Assembly (NCBI RefSeq): GCF_002097535.1
Contig: NZ_CP020772.1
Span: forward strand, 992,001 to 1,056,000
Length of the DNA: 64,000 nt
DNA from: Halobacillus mangrovi
GTDB lineage: Bacteria > Bacillota > Bacilli > Bacillales > Halobacillaceae
Reading direction: 5' to 3'
The notes below the pieces were generated by a model. It worked only from the letters and a program-made list of their open reading frames with translations, was not told the origin of the DNA and ran no database searches. Of this stretch, positions 53,644 to 62,397 are shown piece after piece (the first letter of the stretch is position 1; every line of letters begins with the position of its first letter). The translations under genes and the position numbers were made by a program.

Positions 53644-54324
53644 ATGTCATATCTAGTTGTAGTCGCCCACCCAGACGACGAAGTTTTAGGAGCTGGAGCT
53701 ACTATGTATAAACTTGCTCAAAAAGGACATTCAGTGAATGTATGTATATTATCAGGGGGAGTAAACGCAAGAAACCGCAGACCCACAACAGAAGAGTTGA
53801 ATGATGATGTCAACAATTCTATGAAATTGTTAGGCGTGGATAAAGTAATTACTGGAAACTTTCCAAACATAGAACTTAATACGGTCCCTCATATAGAATT
53901 GGTAAAATTCATAGAAGAAGCAATCATTGAAACTAAAGCAAATGTTGTTTTCACTCATCACCCAGCGGACTTAAACAATGATCATTTACATACTTCTCTA
54001 GCTTGTCAGGCAGCTGTAAGGTTATTCCAAAGGAGGGGTGAAGTTCAACCATTAAAAGAATTGCTTTTTATGGAAGTTCCCTCGTCAACTGAATGGGGGC
54101 TGAATAAAACTATGAATCAATATTCACCGAATACATTTATTGAAATTGGAGAAAAAAACGTAAATAAAAAATTGGAAGCTTTATCTCACTATAGAGGGGT
54201 TATGAGAGATTACCCACACCCAAGAAGTCATGATTATATTAAAGGACTAGCTTCTTATCGGGGCGGACAAGCTGGAATGGTTTATGCTGAATCTTTCGAA
54301 AGTGTTTTTAGGCGGGACTTTTAA
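53644..54324 (+). CDS. PIG-L family N-deacetylase
   Basis: A 226-residue zinc deacetylase of the LmbE/PIG-L fold, which removes the N-acetyl group of a GlcNAc-like sugar. The zinc motif AHPDDEVLGAGAT is at about residues 8-20 and HHPADLNNDHLHTS near 100-113. GGAGGAAG precedes ATG at 53644. The formyltransferase gene starts 20 bases after its end, so the two likely act in sequence on one sugar. It could act on a nucleotide sugar or on lipid-linked glycan in the cytoplasm. Confidence 0.85.
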   Translation: MSYLVVVAHPDDEVLGAGATMYKLAQKGHSVNVCILSGGVNARNRRPTTEELNDDVNNSMKLLGVDKVITGNFPNIELNTVPHIELVKFIEEAIIETKANVVFTHHPADLNNDHLHTSLACQAAVRLFQRRGEVQPLKELLFMEVPSSTEWGLNKTMNQYSPNTFIEIGEKNVNKKLEALSHYRGVMRDYPHPRSHDYIKGLASYRGGQAGMVYAESFESVFRRDF

Positions 54325-54343
54325 CATGAAGGAAGTGAAAAGC

Positions 54344-55171
54344 GTGAAGAAAAAAGTAGCTTTTGCAACCTGTGTTCAATTAGGACAAAGTTGTATTGAA
54401 GAAATACTTCGAATAGGTGGGGAATTAGACCTGTTGATATGCCTTAAAGACAATAAGGCTAAGAATAAATCTGGCAGAATATATCTTGATGAGATTGCTG
54501 CTACATATAATATTCCTTTACTTAAAATTGATAATATTAATGATGACGAGGTATTAAATACTCTAAAAGCACATGAAATTGATTGGTTATTCATCATTGG
54601 ATGGTCTCAAATTGCGAAGAGGGAAGTATTAAATACACCTACTTATGGTTGTATAGGTATGCATCCAACTTTGTTACCTGAAGGACGAGGCAGAGCGGCT
54701 ATCCCTTGGGCAATTATAAAAGGTTTAAGAAAAACGGGTGTGACTATGTTCAAGTTAGATGAAGGTGTCGATACGGGAGATATTATAGCCCAAGAGGCAA
54801 TTTATTTAAATGAGACTACTACAGCATCTGAATTGTATAAAAAAGTAGATGAGATGCATATATCCCTTATTACCAATAATTGGGATTCCGTTGTTAACAA
54901 TAGAATCAATCTGCAAAAGCAAAATGAAAATAGTGCTACACACTGGCCGGGAAGGAAACCCGAAGATGGAGAGATATTAAATGTCATGACTATGGATGAA
55001 GCAGAAAAGCTAGTAAGAGCCGTGACACACCCGTACCCTGGGGCATTCTTTAAAGATGAAACAAGAACCCTTAGAATATGGTCGGCTATTACCAACAAGA
55101 GACACGGTGAAATTAAGCTGAGTGATGGATATTTAATACCTATTGATTACGAAATAGAGGTTGAGTTATGA
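54344..55171 (+). CDS. Formyltransferase-fold enzyme, probable sugar N-formyltransferase
   Basis: A 275-residue protein with the Fmt/ArnA-type 10-formyl-tetrahydrofolate fold. The central motif is GCIGMHPTLLPEGRGRAAIPW, shown here by its key residues His and Pro-Glu-Gly-Arg-Gly, and DEGVDTGDII supplies the catalytic Asp. In E. coli Fmt the residue two before the His is Asn; here it is Gly, a feature of some polysaccharide-locus homologues. GTG at 54344 lies 6 bases after AGGAAGTG. Lying after PIG-L, it may formylate a freshly deacetylated amino sugar. True Met-tRNA formyltransferase is unlikely because no def or priA neighbours are seen. Confidence 0.8.
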   Translation: MKKKVAFATCVQLGQSCIEEILRIGGELDLLICLKDNKAKNKSGRIYLDEIAATYNIPLLKIDNINDDEVLNTLKAHEIDWLFIIGWSQIAKREVLNTPTYGCIGMHPTLLPEGRGRAAIPWAIIKGLRKTGVTMFKLDEGVDTGDIIAQEAIYLNETTTASELYKKVDEMHISLITNNWDSVVNNRINLQKQNENSATHWPGRKPEDGEILNVMTMDEAEKLVRAVTHPYPGAFFKDETRTLRIWSAITNKRHGEIKLSDGYLIPIDYEIEVEL

Positions 55172-55821
55172 AAGGGAAGAAGGTTCAGAAATCTATAAAA
55201 CGCATATTTGATATTATGGTATCTTTAATTATTCTTATACCTTTTTTTCCGATATGGTTCATAATTGCGATATTAATTAAAATTACTTCCCCAGGTCCAA
55301 TACTCTTTCTCCAAGATAGACCTGGAAAATGCAAGAATATCTTTAAGGTCTACAAATTTAGAACAATGAAACCTGGTTCAGAGAAAATGGTTAAAGGTCA
55401 GGAAGTTATGAAAGACGATGACCGTATAACAGCAGTAGGAAGGCTTTTGCGAAGAAGTAAAGTGGATGAAATTCCTCAGATCATTAATGTTTTGAAGGGC
55501 GAGATGAGCTTAGTTGGTCCTAGGCCTGAGCGAGTAGAGTCGCTATCTGACTATACTAATGAGATTGCAAAAAGGTTAAATATGAGGCCTGGCTTGACGG
55601 GTCTAGCTCAGGTTAGTGGTAATATTTACATTTCCTTAGAAGAAAGATACAAATACGACTTATATTATGTGAGAAATTTTAGCTTATGGCTTGATATAAA
55701 AATAATATTAAGAACAGTGGGTGTTGTTCTTCTTGGAGAAGACAGGTATGTGGATAAAAGTTTAATTGACATCAGTGAAGTTCAAATCAATTCTACTTCA
55801 GAAAAGAGATTTGTTAAATGA
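55168..55821 (+). CDS. Initiating undecaprenyl-phosphate sugar-1-phosphate transferase
   Basis: A 217-residue bacterial sugar transferase of the CapM/WcaJ/PglC type, the short form without the extra N-terminal membrane domain. One hydrophobic segment (about 13-37, IMVSLIILIPFFPIWFIIAIL) precedes the catalytic region KVYKFRTMKPGSE, LRRSKVDEIPQIINVLKGEM and SLVGPRPER. It starts each repeat unit by moving a sugar-1-phosphate, possibly D-FucNAc-1-P, to undecaprenyl phosphate. The ATG overlaps the previous stop by 4 bases. Confidence 0.92.
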   Translation: MKGKKVQKSIKRIFDIMVSLIILIPFFPIWFIIAILIKITSPGPILFLQDRPGKCKNIFKVYKFRTMKPGSEKMVKGQEVMKDDDRITAVGRLLRRSKVDEIPQIINVLKGEMSLVGPRPERVESLSDYTNEIAKRLNMRPGLTGLAQVSGNIYISLEERYKYDLYYVRNFSLWLDIKIILRTVGVVLLGEDRYVDKSLIDISEVQINSTSEKRFVK

Positions 55822-56696
55822 AAAAAATACTAATTACAGGACTAAACAGCTACATAGGAACGTCGTTTAAGAATTGGGTATCAAACGATCCTTGTAATTA
55901 TTCAGTAGACAAAATAAGTATGAGAGACAGTGAATGGATAGATCATTCATTTAGTAAATATGACGTAATCTTTCACACAGCTGCTATCGTACACACTAAA
56001 GAGAAGAATCCTTCTGTATATTATGAGGTTAACAGAGATTTAACAATCAATCTTGCCAGAAAAGCCAAACGGGCTGGTGTCAAACAGTTTATATTTTTAA
56101 GCACCATGGGAGTGTACGGTACTGAAACAGGGGTTATTACTGAGGACTCTATGCCAGCACCAAAAACCGAGTACGCAAAATCAAAACTTGATGCAGAGAA
56201 AGGTTTACAAAAGTTAGCCAGTCGTACGTTCAAGGTTGTAATAATAAGGCCACCACTAGTGTACGGAGAGGGGTGTCCTGGTAATTATAAAAAGCTTGAA
56301 ACTCTAGCTTTAAAATGTCCCGTGTTTCCTGATGTCATAAATAGACGAAGCATGATTTATATCGATAACTTGTCGGAATTCGTAAAAAACATAGTTGACC
56401 TCGATTTAGGTGGGTTGTTCTTTCCTCAAAATAAAGATTATATAAGTACAACCGAATTGATAAAAAATATTAATTATTTTCATAACAATAAAACAAGAGT
56501 ATCAAAATATCTTAATTGGGTTGTCTCAATTGGAATGAAATGGTCTGAAACATTACGTAAGGTATTCGGCTCTTTTATTTACGATAAAAGCATGCCTGGT
56601 GGACCAGAATCTTATTTACAAGGAAAAAAACCTAACTATGAAACAGTTTCTTTTAAAGAATCAATAAAATGTAGTAAAGGTAAGGAGAAGGCTTGA
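55818..56696 (+). CDS. NAD(P)-dependent SDR epimerase/reductase (CapN/WbpV-like role)
   Basis: A 292-residue short-chain dehydrogenase. The Rossmann loop is ITGLNSYIGTSF near residue 5; FLSTMGVYG and YAKSKLDAE give the Ser and YxxxK. RPPLVYGEGCPGNYKKL and RRSMIYIDNLSEFV fit WbpV/CapN-like 4-keto reductases. Together with the CapD-like dehydratase it could make UDP-D-FucNAc (or UDP-D-QuiNAc), the donor for the sugar transferase just upstream. It overlaps both neighbours by a few bases. A 4-epimerase role cannot be ruled out. Confidence 0.8.
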   Translation: MKKILITGLNSYIGTSFKNWVSNDPCNYSVDKISMRDSEWIDHSFSKYDVIFHTAAIVHTKEKNPSVYYEVNRDLTINLARKAKRAGVKQFIFLSTMGVYGTETGVITEDSMPAPKTEYAKSKLDAEKGLQKLASRTFKVVIIRPPLVYGEGCPGNYKKLETLALKCPVFPDVINRRSMIYIDNLSEFVKNIVDLDLGGLFFPQNKDYISTTELIKNINYFHNNKTRVSKYLNWVVSIGMKWSETLRKVFGSFIYDKSMPGGPESYLQGKKPNYETVSFKESIKCSKGKEKA

Positions 56697-57943
56697 TGAG
56701 AAAAAAAGGTGATGTATTGTTCTTGTGTCAGTATTTTTATCCAGAGTATGTATCATCAGCTACTTTACCTTTTGATACAGCTGTAGCACTAAGTGAGTCA
56801 GGGCTTAAAGTAGGTGCACTTTCTGGGTATCCAAAAGAGTATTTCAAAAGCGAAACTAAAGTACCCTTAAAGGAAACACATAAGGGGATAAAAATAAAAA
56901 GGTTAAAGTATATCCAACTAAAAAGAAGTAATTTCATTGGAAGATTAATTAACTATTTTTCATTTACTGTTTCAGTAATTCTTAATTTTGACGAAATAAT
57001 AAAATATAAATCTGTAATTGTATATTCTAATCCACCCATTTTACCTTTAGTTCCAACAATAGCTAAAAAATTCTTTAAAACGAAAATGGTTTTTGTAAGT
57101 TATGATGTGTATCCTGAAATGGCTTTTGCAACAAATGCAACTAAAGAAGGTAGTTTTATAAGTAAAATAATGAACCTAGTAAATAAAGTAGTATTTAACC
57201 AGGTTGATAAAGTGGTGGCTTTATCTCACGAAATGAAAAACTATTTAGTTAATAATAGGAATATTGCTAGTGCACAAGTCGAGGTCATTCCTAATTGGTA
57301 TGAAGATAAAGCTATTCATACTGAAGAATCCTTCCCTTCTGCAAATACTTTTAATTCTTTGAAAAAAGATGGTGATTTAATAGTTTCTTATTTTGGTAAT
57401 ATGGGAGTATGCCAAGACCTTGATACTATTGTTGAAGCTATAAGACAAGTAAAAAGTAATTCTAAAATAAAATTCATTTTTGCAGGTCATGGAAATAAGA
57501 TGGATCATTTAAAGAATATTGTTAAAAGTGAAAATATGGAAAATGTATTCGTTTATGATTTTCTTCATGGACAAGATTTTCAAGATGCCCTCAACATAAG
57601 TAATTGTTTTTTGGTTAGCTTGGCAAAAGGATTAAAAGGTTTAGCTGTACCGAGTAAAACATACAGCTATATGGCTGCGGGGAAACCTGTAATTTCTATT
57701 ATGGATAGGGAGTCGGACATAGCTGAAGACTTAATTGAAAATAATGCAGGCTATGCTTTGGAAGTAGGAGAAAGCCAAAAGCTAGTAAATGCTTTAGAAG
57801 AATTGCTCCATGATAAAGATAAAAGGAAACGTATGGGAGACAATTGTAGAACAGTATTTGCTTCTAAGTACACAAAAGAACACAGCACTAGAAAATATGT
57901 GAAAATGACACAGAGGTTACTGGGGGAACAAAACTATGTTTGA
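56696..57943 (+). CDS. GT4 glycosyltransferase (WbuB-like)
   Basis: A 415-residue GT-B enzyme. The N terminus FLCQYFYPEYVSSATLPFDTA resembles WbuB-type FucNAc transferases in pattern. The donor site appears as VSYFGNMGVCQDLDTIVEA and AVPSKTYSYMAAGKPVISIM. ATG at 56696 overlaps the preceding TGA (TGATG); the frame's TTG three bases upstream is less likely. It is placed before capE-capF-capG, so it may add L-FucNAc. AT-rich codon use is strong. Confidence 0.85.
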   Translation: MRKKGDVLFLCQYFYPEYVSSATLPFDTAVALSESGLKVGALSGYPKEYFKSETKVPLKETHKGIKIKRLKYIQLKRSNFIGRLINYFSFTVSVILNFDEIIKYKSVIVYSNPPILPLVPTIAKKFFKTKMVFVSYDVYPEMAFATNATKEGSFISKIMNLVNKVVFNQVDKVVALSHEMKNYLVNNRNIASAQVEVIPNWYEDKAIHTEESFPSANTFNSLKKDGDLIVSYFGNMGVCQDLDTIVEAIRQVKSNSKIKFIFAGHGNKMDHLKNIVKSENMENVFVYDFLHGQDFQDALNISNCFLVSLAKGLKGLAVPSKTYSYMAAGKPVISIMDRESDIAEDLIENNAGYALEVGESQKLVNALEELLHDKDKRKRMGDNCRTVFASKYTKEHSTRKYVKMTQRLLGEQNYV

Positions 57944-58955
57944 AGGTAAGACTTTATTAATTACAGGTGGTACTGGGTCTTTCGGTCACGCCGTCATGAA
58001 AAGATTTCTTGATACTGAAATCAAAGAAATAAGAATTTTCTCTAGGGATGAGAAAAAACAGGATGATATGCGAAAGCTATATAGGAGTGAGAAGCTGAAG
58101 TTTTATTTAGGAGATGTAAGAGACTTAAGTAGCGTTAAAGATGCAATGCACAATGTGGACTATATTTTTCATGCAGCCGCTTTAAAACAAGTACCCTCGT
58201 GTGAATTTTTCCCGTTAGAAGCTGTGAAAACTAATATTATAGGTACAGAGAATGTACTAACTGCCTCTATTGAAAAAGGTGTAAAAAAAGTTATATGTTT
58301 ATCAACAGATAAAGCAGCCTATCCAATTAATGCAATGGGGATCTCTAAGGCTATGATGGAAAAAGTATTTGTTGCTAAATCAAAGACTGTAGACCCTGAA
58401 AGGACATTAATATGTGGGACTCGTTATGGTAATGTTATGGCCTCAAGAGGATCGGTTATTCCTTTATTTATTGAACAGATTAAAAATGGACAGCCAATCA
58501 CAATTACAGATCCAGATATGACTAGGTTTCTTATGAGCTTAGAAGATGCCGTTGAGCTTGTGGTCTTTGCATTCTATAATGCAGACGCAGGAGATATAAT
58601 GGTTCAAAAATCCCCAGCATCTACAATAGGTGATCTTGCTCAAGCTATTAAAGAATTATTTAATGCTGACAATGAAATTAAAGTAATTGGTACTCGGCAC
58701 GGCGAAAAATTATATGAGACCTTATTAACTAAAGAAGAGAACGTGGATGCTCAAGATCTAGGTGGATTTTATAAAGTGCCTGTCGATAAAAGGGATCTTA
58801 ATTATGATAAGTATTTTGTAGAGGGTGATGAAAAGCTTTCCACCGATAAGGAGTACAACTCTCATAACACACAAAGGCTAAATATAGAGGAGATAAAGGA
58901 TAAACTACTAACTCTCGATTATGTTCAAGAAGAATTGAAAGGTTGGAATTTATAA
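57936..58955 (+). CDS. capE: CapE-type UDP-GlcNAc 4,6-dehydratase/5-epimerase
   Basis: A 339-residue SDR enzyme. ITGGTGSFGHAVMKRFL, IRIFSRDEKKQDDMRK and AAALKQVPSCEFFPLEA are strong hallmarks of CapE/FnlA/WbjB. STDKAAYPINAMGISKAMMEK has the Met in place of the usual active-site Tyr, as in the family. It converts UDP-GlcNAc to the 4-keto-6-deoxy L-sugar intermediate on the way to UDP-L-FucNAc. Overlaps the upstream GT by 8 bases and the downstream capF by one base. Confidence 0.93.
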   Translation: MFEGKTLLITGGTGSFGHAVMKRFLDTEIKEIRIFSRDEKKQDDMRKLYRSEKLKFYLGDVRDLSSVKDAMHNVDYIFHAAALKQVPSCEFFPLEAVKTNIIGTENVLTASIEKGVKKVICLSTDKAAYPINAMGISKAMMEKVFVAKSKTVDPERTLICGTRYGNVMASRGSVIPLFIEQIKNGQPITITDPDMTRFLMSLEDAVELVVFAFYNADAGDIMVQKSPASTIGDLAQAIKELFNADNEIKVIGTRHGEKLYETLLTKEENVDAQDLGGFYKVPVDKRDLNYDKYFVEGDEKLSTDKEYNSHNTQRLNIEEIKDKLLTLDYVQEELKGWNL

Positions 58956-60064
58956 TGAATATTCTAGTAACTGGTGCAAGAGGGTTTATTGGTAAAAACC
59001 TTATTGCAGAGTTAAAGAACATAGGGGATTCTACCATTTTGGAATATAGTAGAGATACAAGCTATGAGTTATTAGAAGATTATTGCAAACAAGCAGATTT
59101 TGTATTTCATCTGGCAGGAGTAAATAGACCGAAAGATAATTCAGAGTTTATGGATGGAAATTATGGTTTCACCTCTGAACTGTTAGATATGTTAAAGAAA
59201 TATGAGAATACTTGTCCATTAATGATATCCTCCTCTACTCAAGCCGAGCTTAATAATCCATATGGCATAAGTAAAAAAGCAGGAGAAAAACTATTATTTG
59301 ACTACAGTCAAAAAACAGGTGCGAAGGTGTTAATATATAGGTTTCCAAATGTTTTTGGAAAGTGGTGTAAACCTAACTACAATAGCGTAATAGCTACATT
59401 TTGTCATAACATTAGTCGAGATATTCCTATTCAAATTAATGACCCTGCCACATTACTAAATTTAGTTTACATTGATGATGTTATAAAGGAATTAATTAAT
59501 GCGTTACAAAGTAATGAAAACTTGGTAGGAGATTTTTGCGAAGTACCTAAAGTGCACTCGATAACTCTTGGAGAAGTGGCAGACTTATTATACTCTTTTC
59601 GAAGAAGCAGAGAAGGAAAATATGTTCCTGATATGTCTGTCCCATTGATTAAAAAATTATACAGTACATATTTAACTTATTTGCCTCAGGATCAATTTAG
59701 TTATGATTTAAAAATGAACGTAGATAATAGAGGGTCTTTTACTGAATTTATAAGAACACCTGATAGAGGACAAGTTTCGGTAAATATCTCCAAGCCAGGA
59801 ATTACTAAAGGTAACCATTGGCATCACACAAAGAATGAAAAGTTTTTAGTAGTTAGTGGAAATGGTGTTATTAGATTCAGAAAATATGGATCTAATGAGG
59901 TAATTGAATACTTTGTTAGTGGGAACAATATGGAAGTTGTGGATATACCTACTGGTTATATTCACAATATCGAAAATCTTGGGGAAGTTGATATGGTTAC
60001 TATAATGTGGGCAAACGAACCATTTGATCCCGAGAATCCGGACACATATTACTCGGAGGTATAA
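58955..60064 (+). CDS. capF: CapF-type bifunctional SDR-cupin enzyme
   Basis: A 369-residue two-domain protein. Residues about 1-245 are an SDR reductase (ILVTGARGFIGKNLIAEL, YGISKKAGEKLL). Residues about 255-369 are a cupin with the metal-binding GNHWHHTKNEKFLVV pattern and IPTGYIHNIENLG. In S. aureus CapF the cupin epimerises at C3 and the SDR reduces C4, giving UDP-N-acetyl-L-talosamine-type product. The ATG overlaps the capE stop (TAATG). The upstream GTG-type start in the same frame is not needed. Confidence 0.92.
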   Translation: MNILVTGARGFIGKNLIAELKNIGDSTILEYSRDTSYELLEDYCKQADFVFHLAGVNRPKDNSEFMDGNYGFTSELLDMLKKYENTCPLMISSSTQAELNNPYGISKKAGEKLLFDYSQKTGAKVLIYRFPNVFGKWCKPNYNSVIATFCHNISRDIPIQINDPATLLNLVYIDDVIKELINALQSNENLVGDFCEVPKVHSITLGEVADLLYSFRRSREGKYVPDMSVPLIKKLYSTYLTYLPQDQFSYDLKMNVDNRGSFTEFIRTPDRGQVSVNISKPGITKGNHWHHTKNEKFLVVSGNGVIRFRKYGSNEVIEYFVSGNNMEVVDIPTGYIHNIENLGEVDMVTIMWANEPFDPENPDTYYSEV

Positions 60065-60069
60065 GAATA

Positions 60070-61191
60070 ATGAAAAAATTAAAAGTTATGACAGTGGTAG
60101 GGACTAGACCGGAAATTATTAGACTATCTGCTGTAATTAATAGACTAGAATCATCACAAGCTATTGAACATACTCTGGTTCACACTGGGCAAAATTATGA
60201 TTACGAATTAAATGAAGTATTTTTTAAGGATTTTAACTTAAAGAAACCAGACTATTTTTTGAATACAGCTACTGGCACTGCTATTGAAACTATAGGAAAT
60301 ATCTTAGTAAAGATCGATCCTATTATGGAGAAAATTAAACCGGATGCATTTTTAGTACTTGGTGATACAAATAGTTGTTTATGCGCGATTGCAGCAAAAA
60401 AAAGGCATATACCTATATTCCACATGGAAGCAGGAAATAGATGTTTTGATCAAAGAGTACCTGAAGAAACCAATAGAAAAATTGTTGATCATACCTCTGA
60501 TATAAATTTAACATATAGCGATATTGCAAGAGAATATTTATTGAGAGAAGGATTACCTGCAGATCGTATTATTAAAACAGGTAGCCCGATGTATGAAGTT
60601 CTTAATTCTAGAAAGAAAGATATAGAGGAATCAGATGCACTTGAAAGATTGGATCTTAAAGAAGGCGGATACTTTGTAGTATCAGCTCATAGAGAAGAAA
60701 ATATTGATTCTGAAGCTAACTTCTATAATTTAGTAGATAGCCTTAATGGTATAGCTGAAAAATATAATTTGCCTATAATAGTAAGCACGCATCCTAGAAC
60801 CAGAAATATGATTGTTAATAAAGGAACAGAGTTTAATCCGTTAATTAAGACAATGAAACCTTTAGGATTTAATGATTATGTAAAGCTCCAACTTAAAGCT
60901 AAAGCAGTTCTTAGTGATAGTGGAACAATTAGTGAGGAGTCTTCAATACTTGGTTTTAAAGCACTTAATATTAGACAATCTCATGAAAGGCCGGAAGCTA
61001 TGGAAGAGGCATCGGTTATGATGGTAGGCTTAGGAAAAGAAAGAATTTTACAAGGTTTGGAAATATTAGAAACTCATAATAATAAATTTAGGATGGTTGA
61101 TGACTATAGTATGCCGAATGTATCTGATAAAGTATTAAGAATAATAATTTCTTATACAGACTATGTAAATAGAGTTGTGTGGGGGAGTTAA
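60070..61191 (+). CDS. capG: CapG/FnlC-type UDP-sugar 2-epimerase
   Basis: A 373-residue enzyme of the non-hydrolysing UDP-GlcNAc 2-epimerase family: VVGTRPEIIRLSAVI at the start, HTGQNYDYELNEVFF, LGDTNSCL, HMEAGNRCFDQRVPEE and SDSGTISEESSILG. In the CapE-F-G pathway it finishes UDP-L-FucNAc by C2 epimerisation. The context after capE and capF decides against a UDP-ManNAc (MnaA) role, although that cannot be excluded by sequence reading. AGGTATAAGAA precedes the ATG. Confidence 0.92.
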   Translation: MKKLKVMTVVGTRPEIIRLSAVINRLESSQAIEHTLVHTGQNYDYELNEVFFKDFNLKKPDYFLNTATGTAIETIGNILVKIDPIMEKIKPDAFLVLGDTNSCLCAIAAKKRHIPIFHMEAGNRCFDQRVPEETNRKIVDHTSDINLTYSDIAREYLLREGLPADRIIKTGSPMYEVLNSRKKDIEESDALERLDLKEGGYFVVSAHREENIDSEANFYNLVDSLNGIAEKYNLPIIVSTHPRTRNMIVNKGTEFNPLIKTMKPLGFNDYVKLQLKAKAVLSDSGTISEESSILGFKALNIRQSHERPEAMEEASVMMVGLGKERILQGLEILETHNNKFRMVDDYSMPNVSDKVLRIIISYTDYVNRVVWGS

Positions 61192-61194
61192 CTT

Positions 61195-62397
61195 ATGGAA
61201 GTATTGGTTGCAGCGGATTCTTTAATTTATAAAACACCAGATGGGAAATTTTGGTGCAAGACAATTTACGGTTATAATTTTTGGTTGCGGTATTTAGAAG
61301 TGTTTGAAAGGGTTTCTATTGTTTCCAGAACCCATTCTGTTGATTATAGCGAAGTTACCGAATGTTTAAGGGTGGATGGACCCAATGTACGTGTTCTAGA
61401 GTTGCCATTTATGCGTGGAATGAAAGATTATATTACAAATTATTTTTCCTTCTCAAAAACCGCTAAAAAGATAGCAAAGGAAGGGGATTGTGCGATAATT
61501 AGGCTACCATCTGTAGTAGCCGCTATGGTACATAAATATTATAAGCGGACTGGCAAGCCTTATGCTTTAGAAATAGTTGCTGATCCACATGATGCATATG
61601 CTTCAAATAAGTTAGCACAACTTGCTTACACTAAACAACTGAAAAATGCGGCTTTACAAGCAAATGGAGTATCTTATGTCACACAATTTTATTTACAAAG
61701 TAAATACCCTTCTTTTTCTAGATTGTATGGTGAAACAGACGAGAATTTTGAAAGTTACTACTCTACAATAAACCTGTCAAAGTCATATTTCTCTCTCCCC
61801 AAAACTTTTAATAATGAAAAAAAGCAGTTTACCATTGTCCATACAGCTAATAGTATAAACAACGATATGAAGGGGCATGATACCCTGATTAAAGTTTTAA
61901 AACAATTAAGAGAAGAAAATTACGATGTAAATATAATATTCATAGGAGATGGTAGCAAGAGAAAATATTATGAGCAAATGGCTCATGAAAATGGAGTTGG
62001 AGATTTTGTAACTTTCACTGGATTATTACCTTCTGGAGAAAAGGTAAGGGAGTTTCTTTTGAAAGGAGATATATTTGTATTTCCTACTAAAGCAGAGGGT
62101 CTACCTAGGGCAATTATTGAGGCAATGGCTGTAGGACTCCCAGTTTTATCTACACCGGTAAATGGCATTCCTGAATTATTACCTGAAACTAATATGTTTG
62201 ATCCTTATGACGTTAATGGTTTTGTAAATAAATTAAAGTTTCTTTTCAAAAACGTATCGCAATTAGAAGAAATGAGTAAAGAAAATTTAAATACAGCGGA
62301 AAAATACGTCAATGAAAAACTTTCCATCAGGCGTAAAAATTATTATAGAAAATTACGTATAGTTGCCGAAAAATTGTATGAGACTGGTGGAAAATAG
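61195..62397 (+). CDS. GT4 glycosyltransferase
   Basis: A 400-residue GT-B enzyme. The donor-binding half is clear: TIVHTANSINNDMKGHDTLIKVL, IIFIGDGSKRKYYEQ and FVFPTKAEGLPRAIIEAMAVGLPVLSTPV hold the usual EGLP and E-x7-E residues. The N-terminal half (LVAADSLIYKTPDGKFW) is less common. It starts 3 bases after capG with GGGGGAG upstream and is coupled to the polymerase gene at its end. It probably adds a later sugar of the repeat unit. Donor unknown. Confidence 0.87.
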   Translation: MEVLVAADSLIYKTPDGKFWCKTIYGYNFWLRYLEVFERVSIVSRTHSVDYSEVTECLRVDGPNVRVLELPFMRGMKDYITNYFSFSKTAKKIAKEGDCAIIRLPSVVAAMVHKYYKRTGKPYALEIVADPHDAYASNKLAQLAYTKQLKNAALQANGVSYVTQFYLQSKYPSFSRLYGETDENFESYYSTINLSKSYFSLPKTFNNEKKQFTIVHTANSINNDMKGHDTLIKVLKQLREENYDVNIIFIGDGSKRKYYEQMAHENGVGDFVTFTGLLPSGEKVREFLLKGDIFVFPTKAEGLPRAIIEAMAVGLPVLSTPVNGIPELLPETNMFDPYDVNGFVNKLKFLFKNVSQLEEMSKENLNTAEKYVNEKLSIRRKNYYRKLRIVAEKLYETGGK

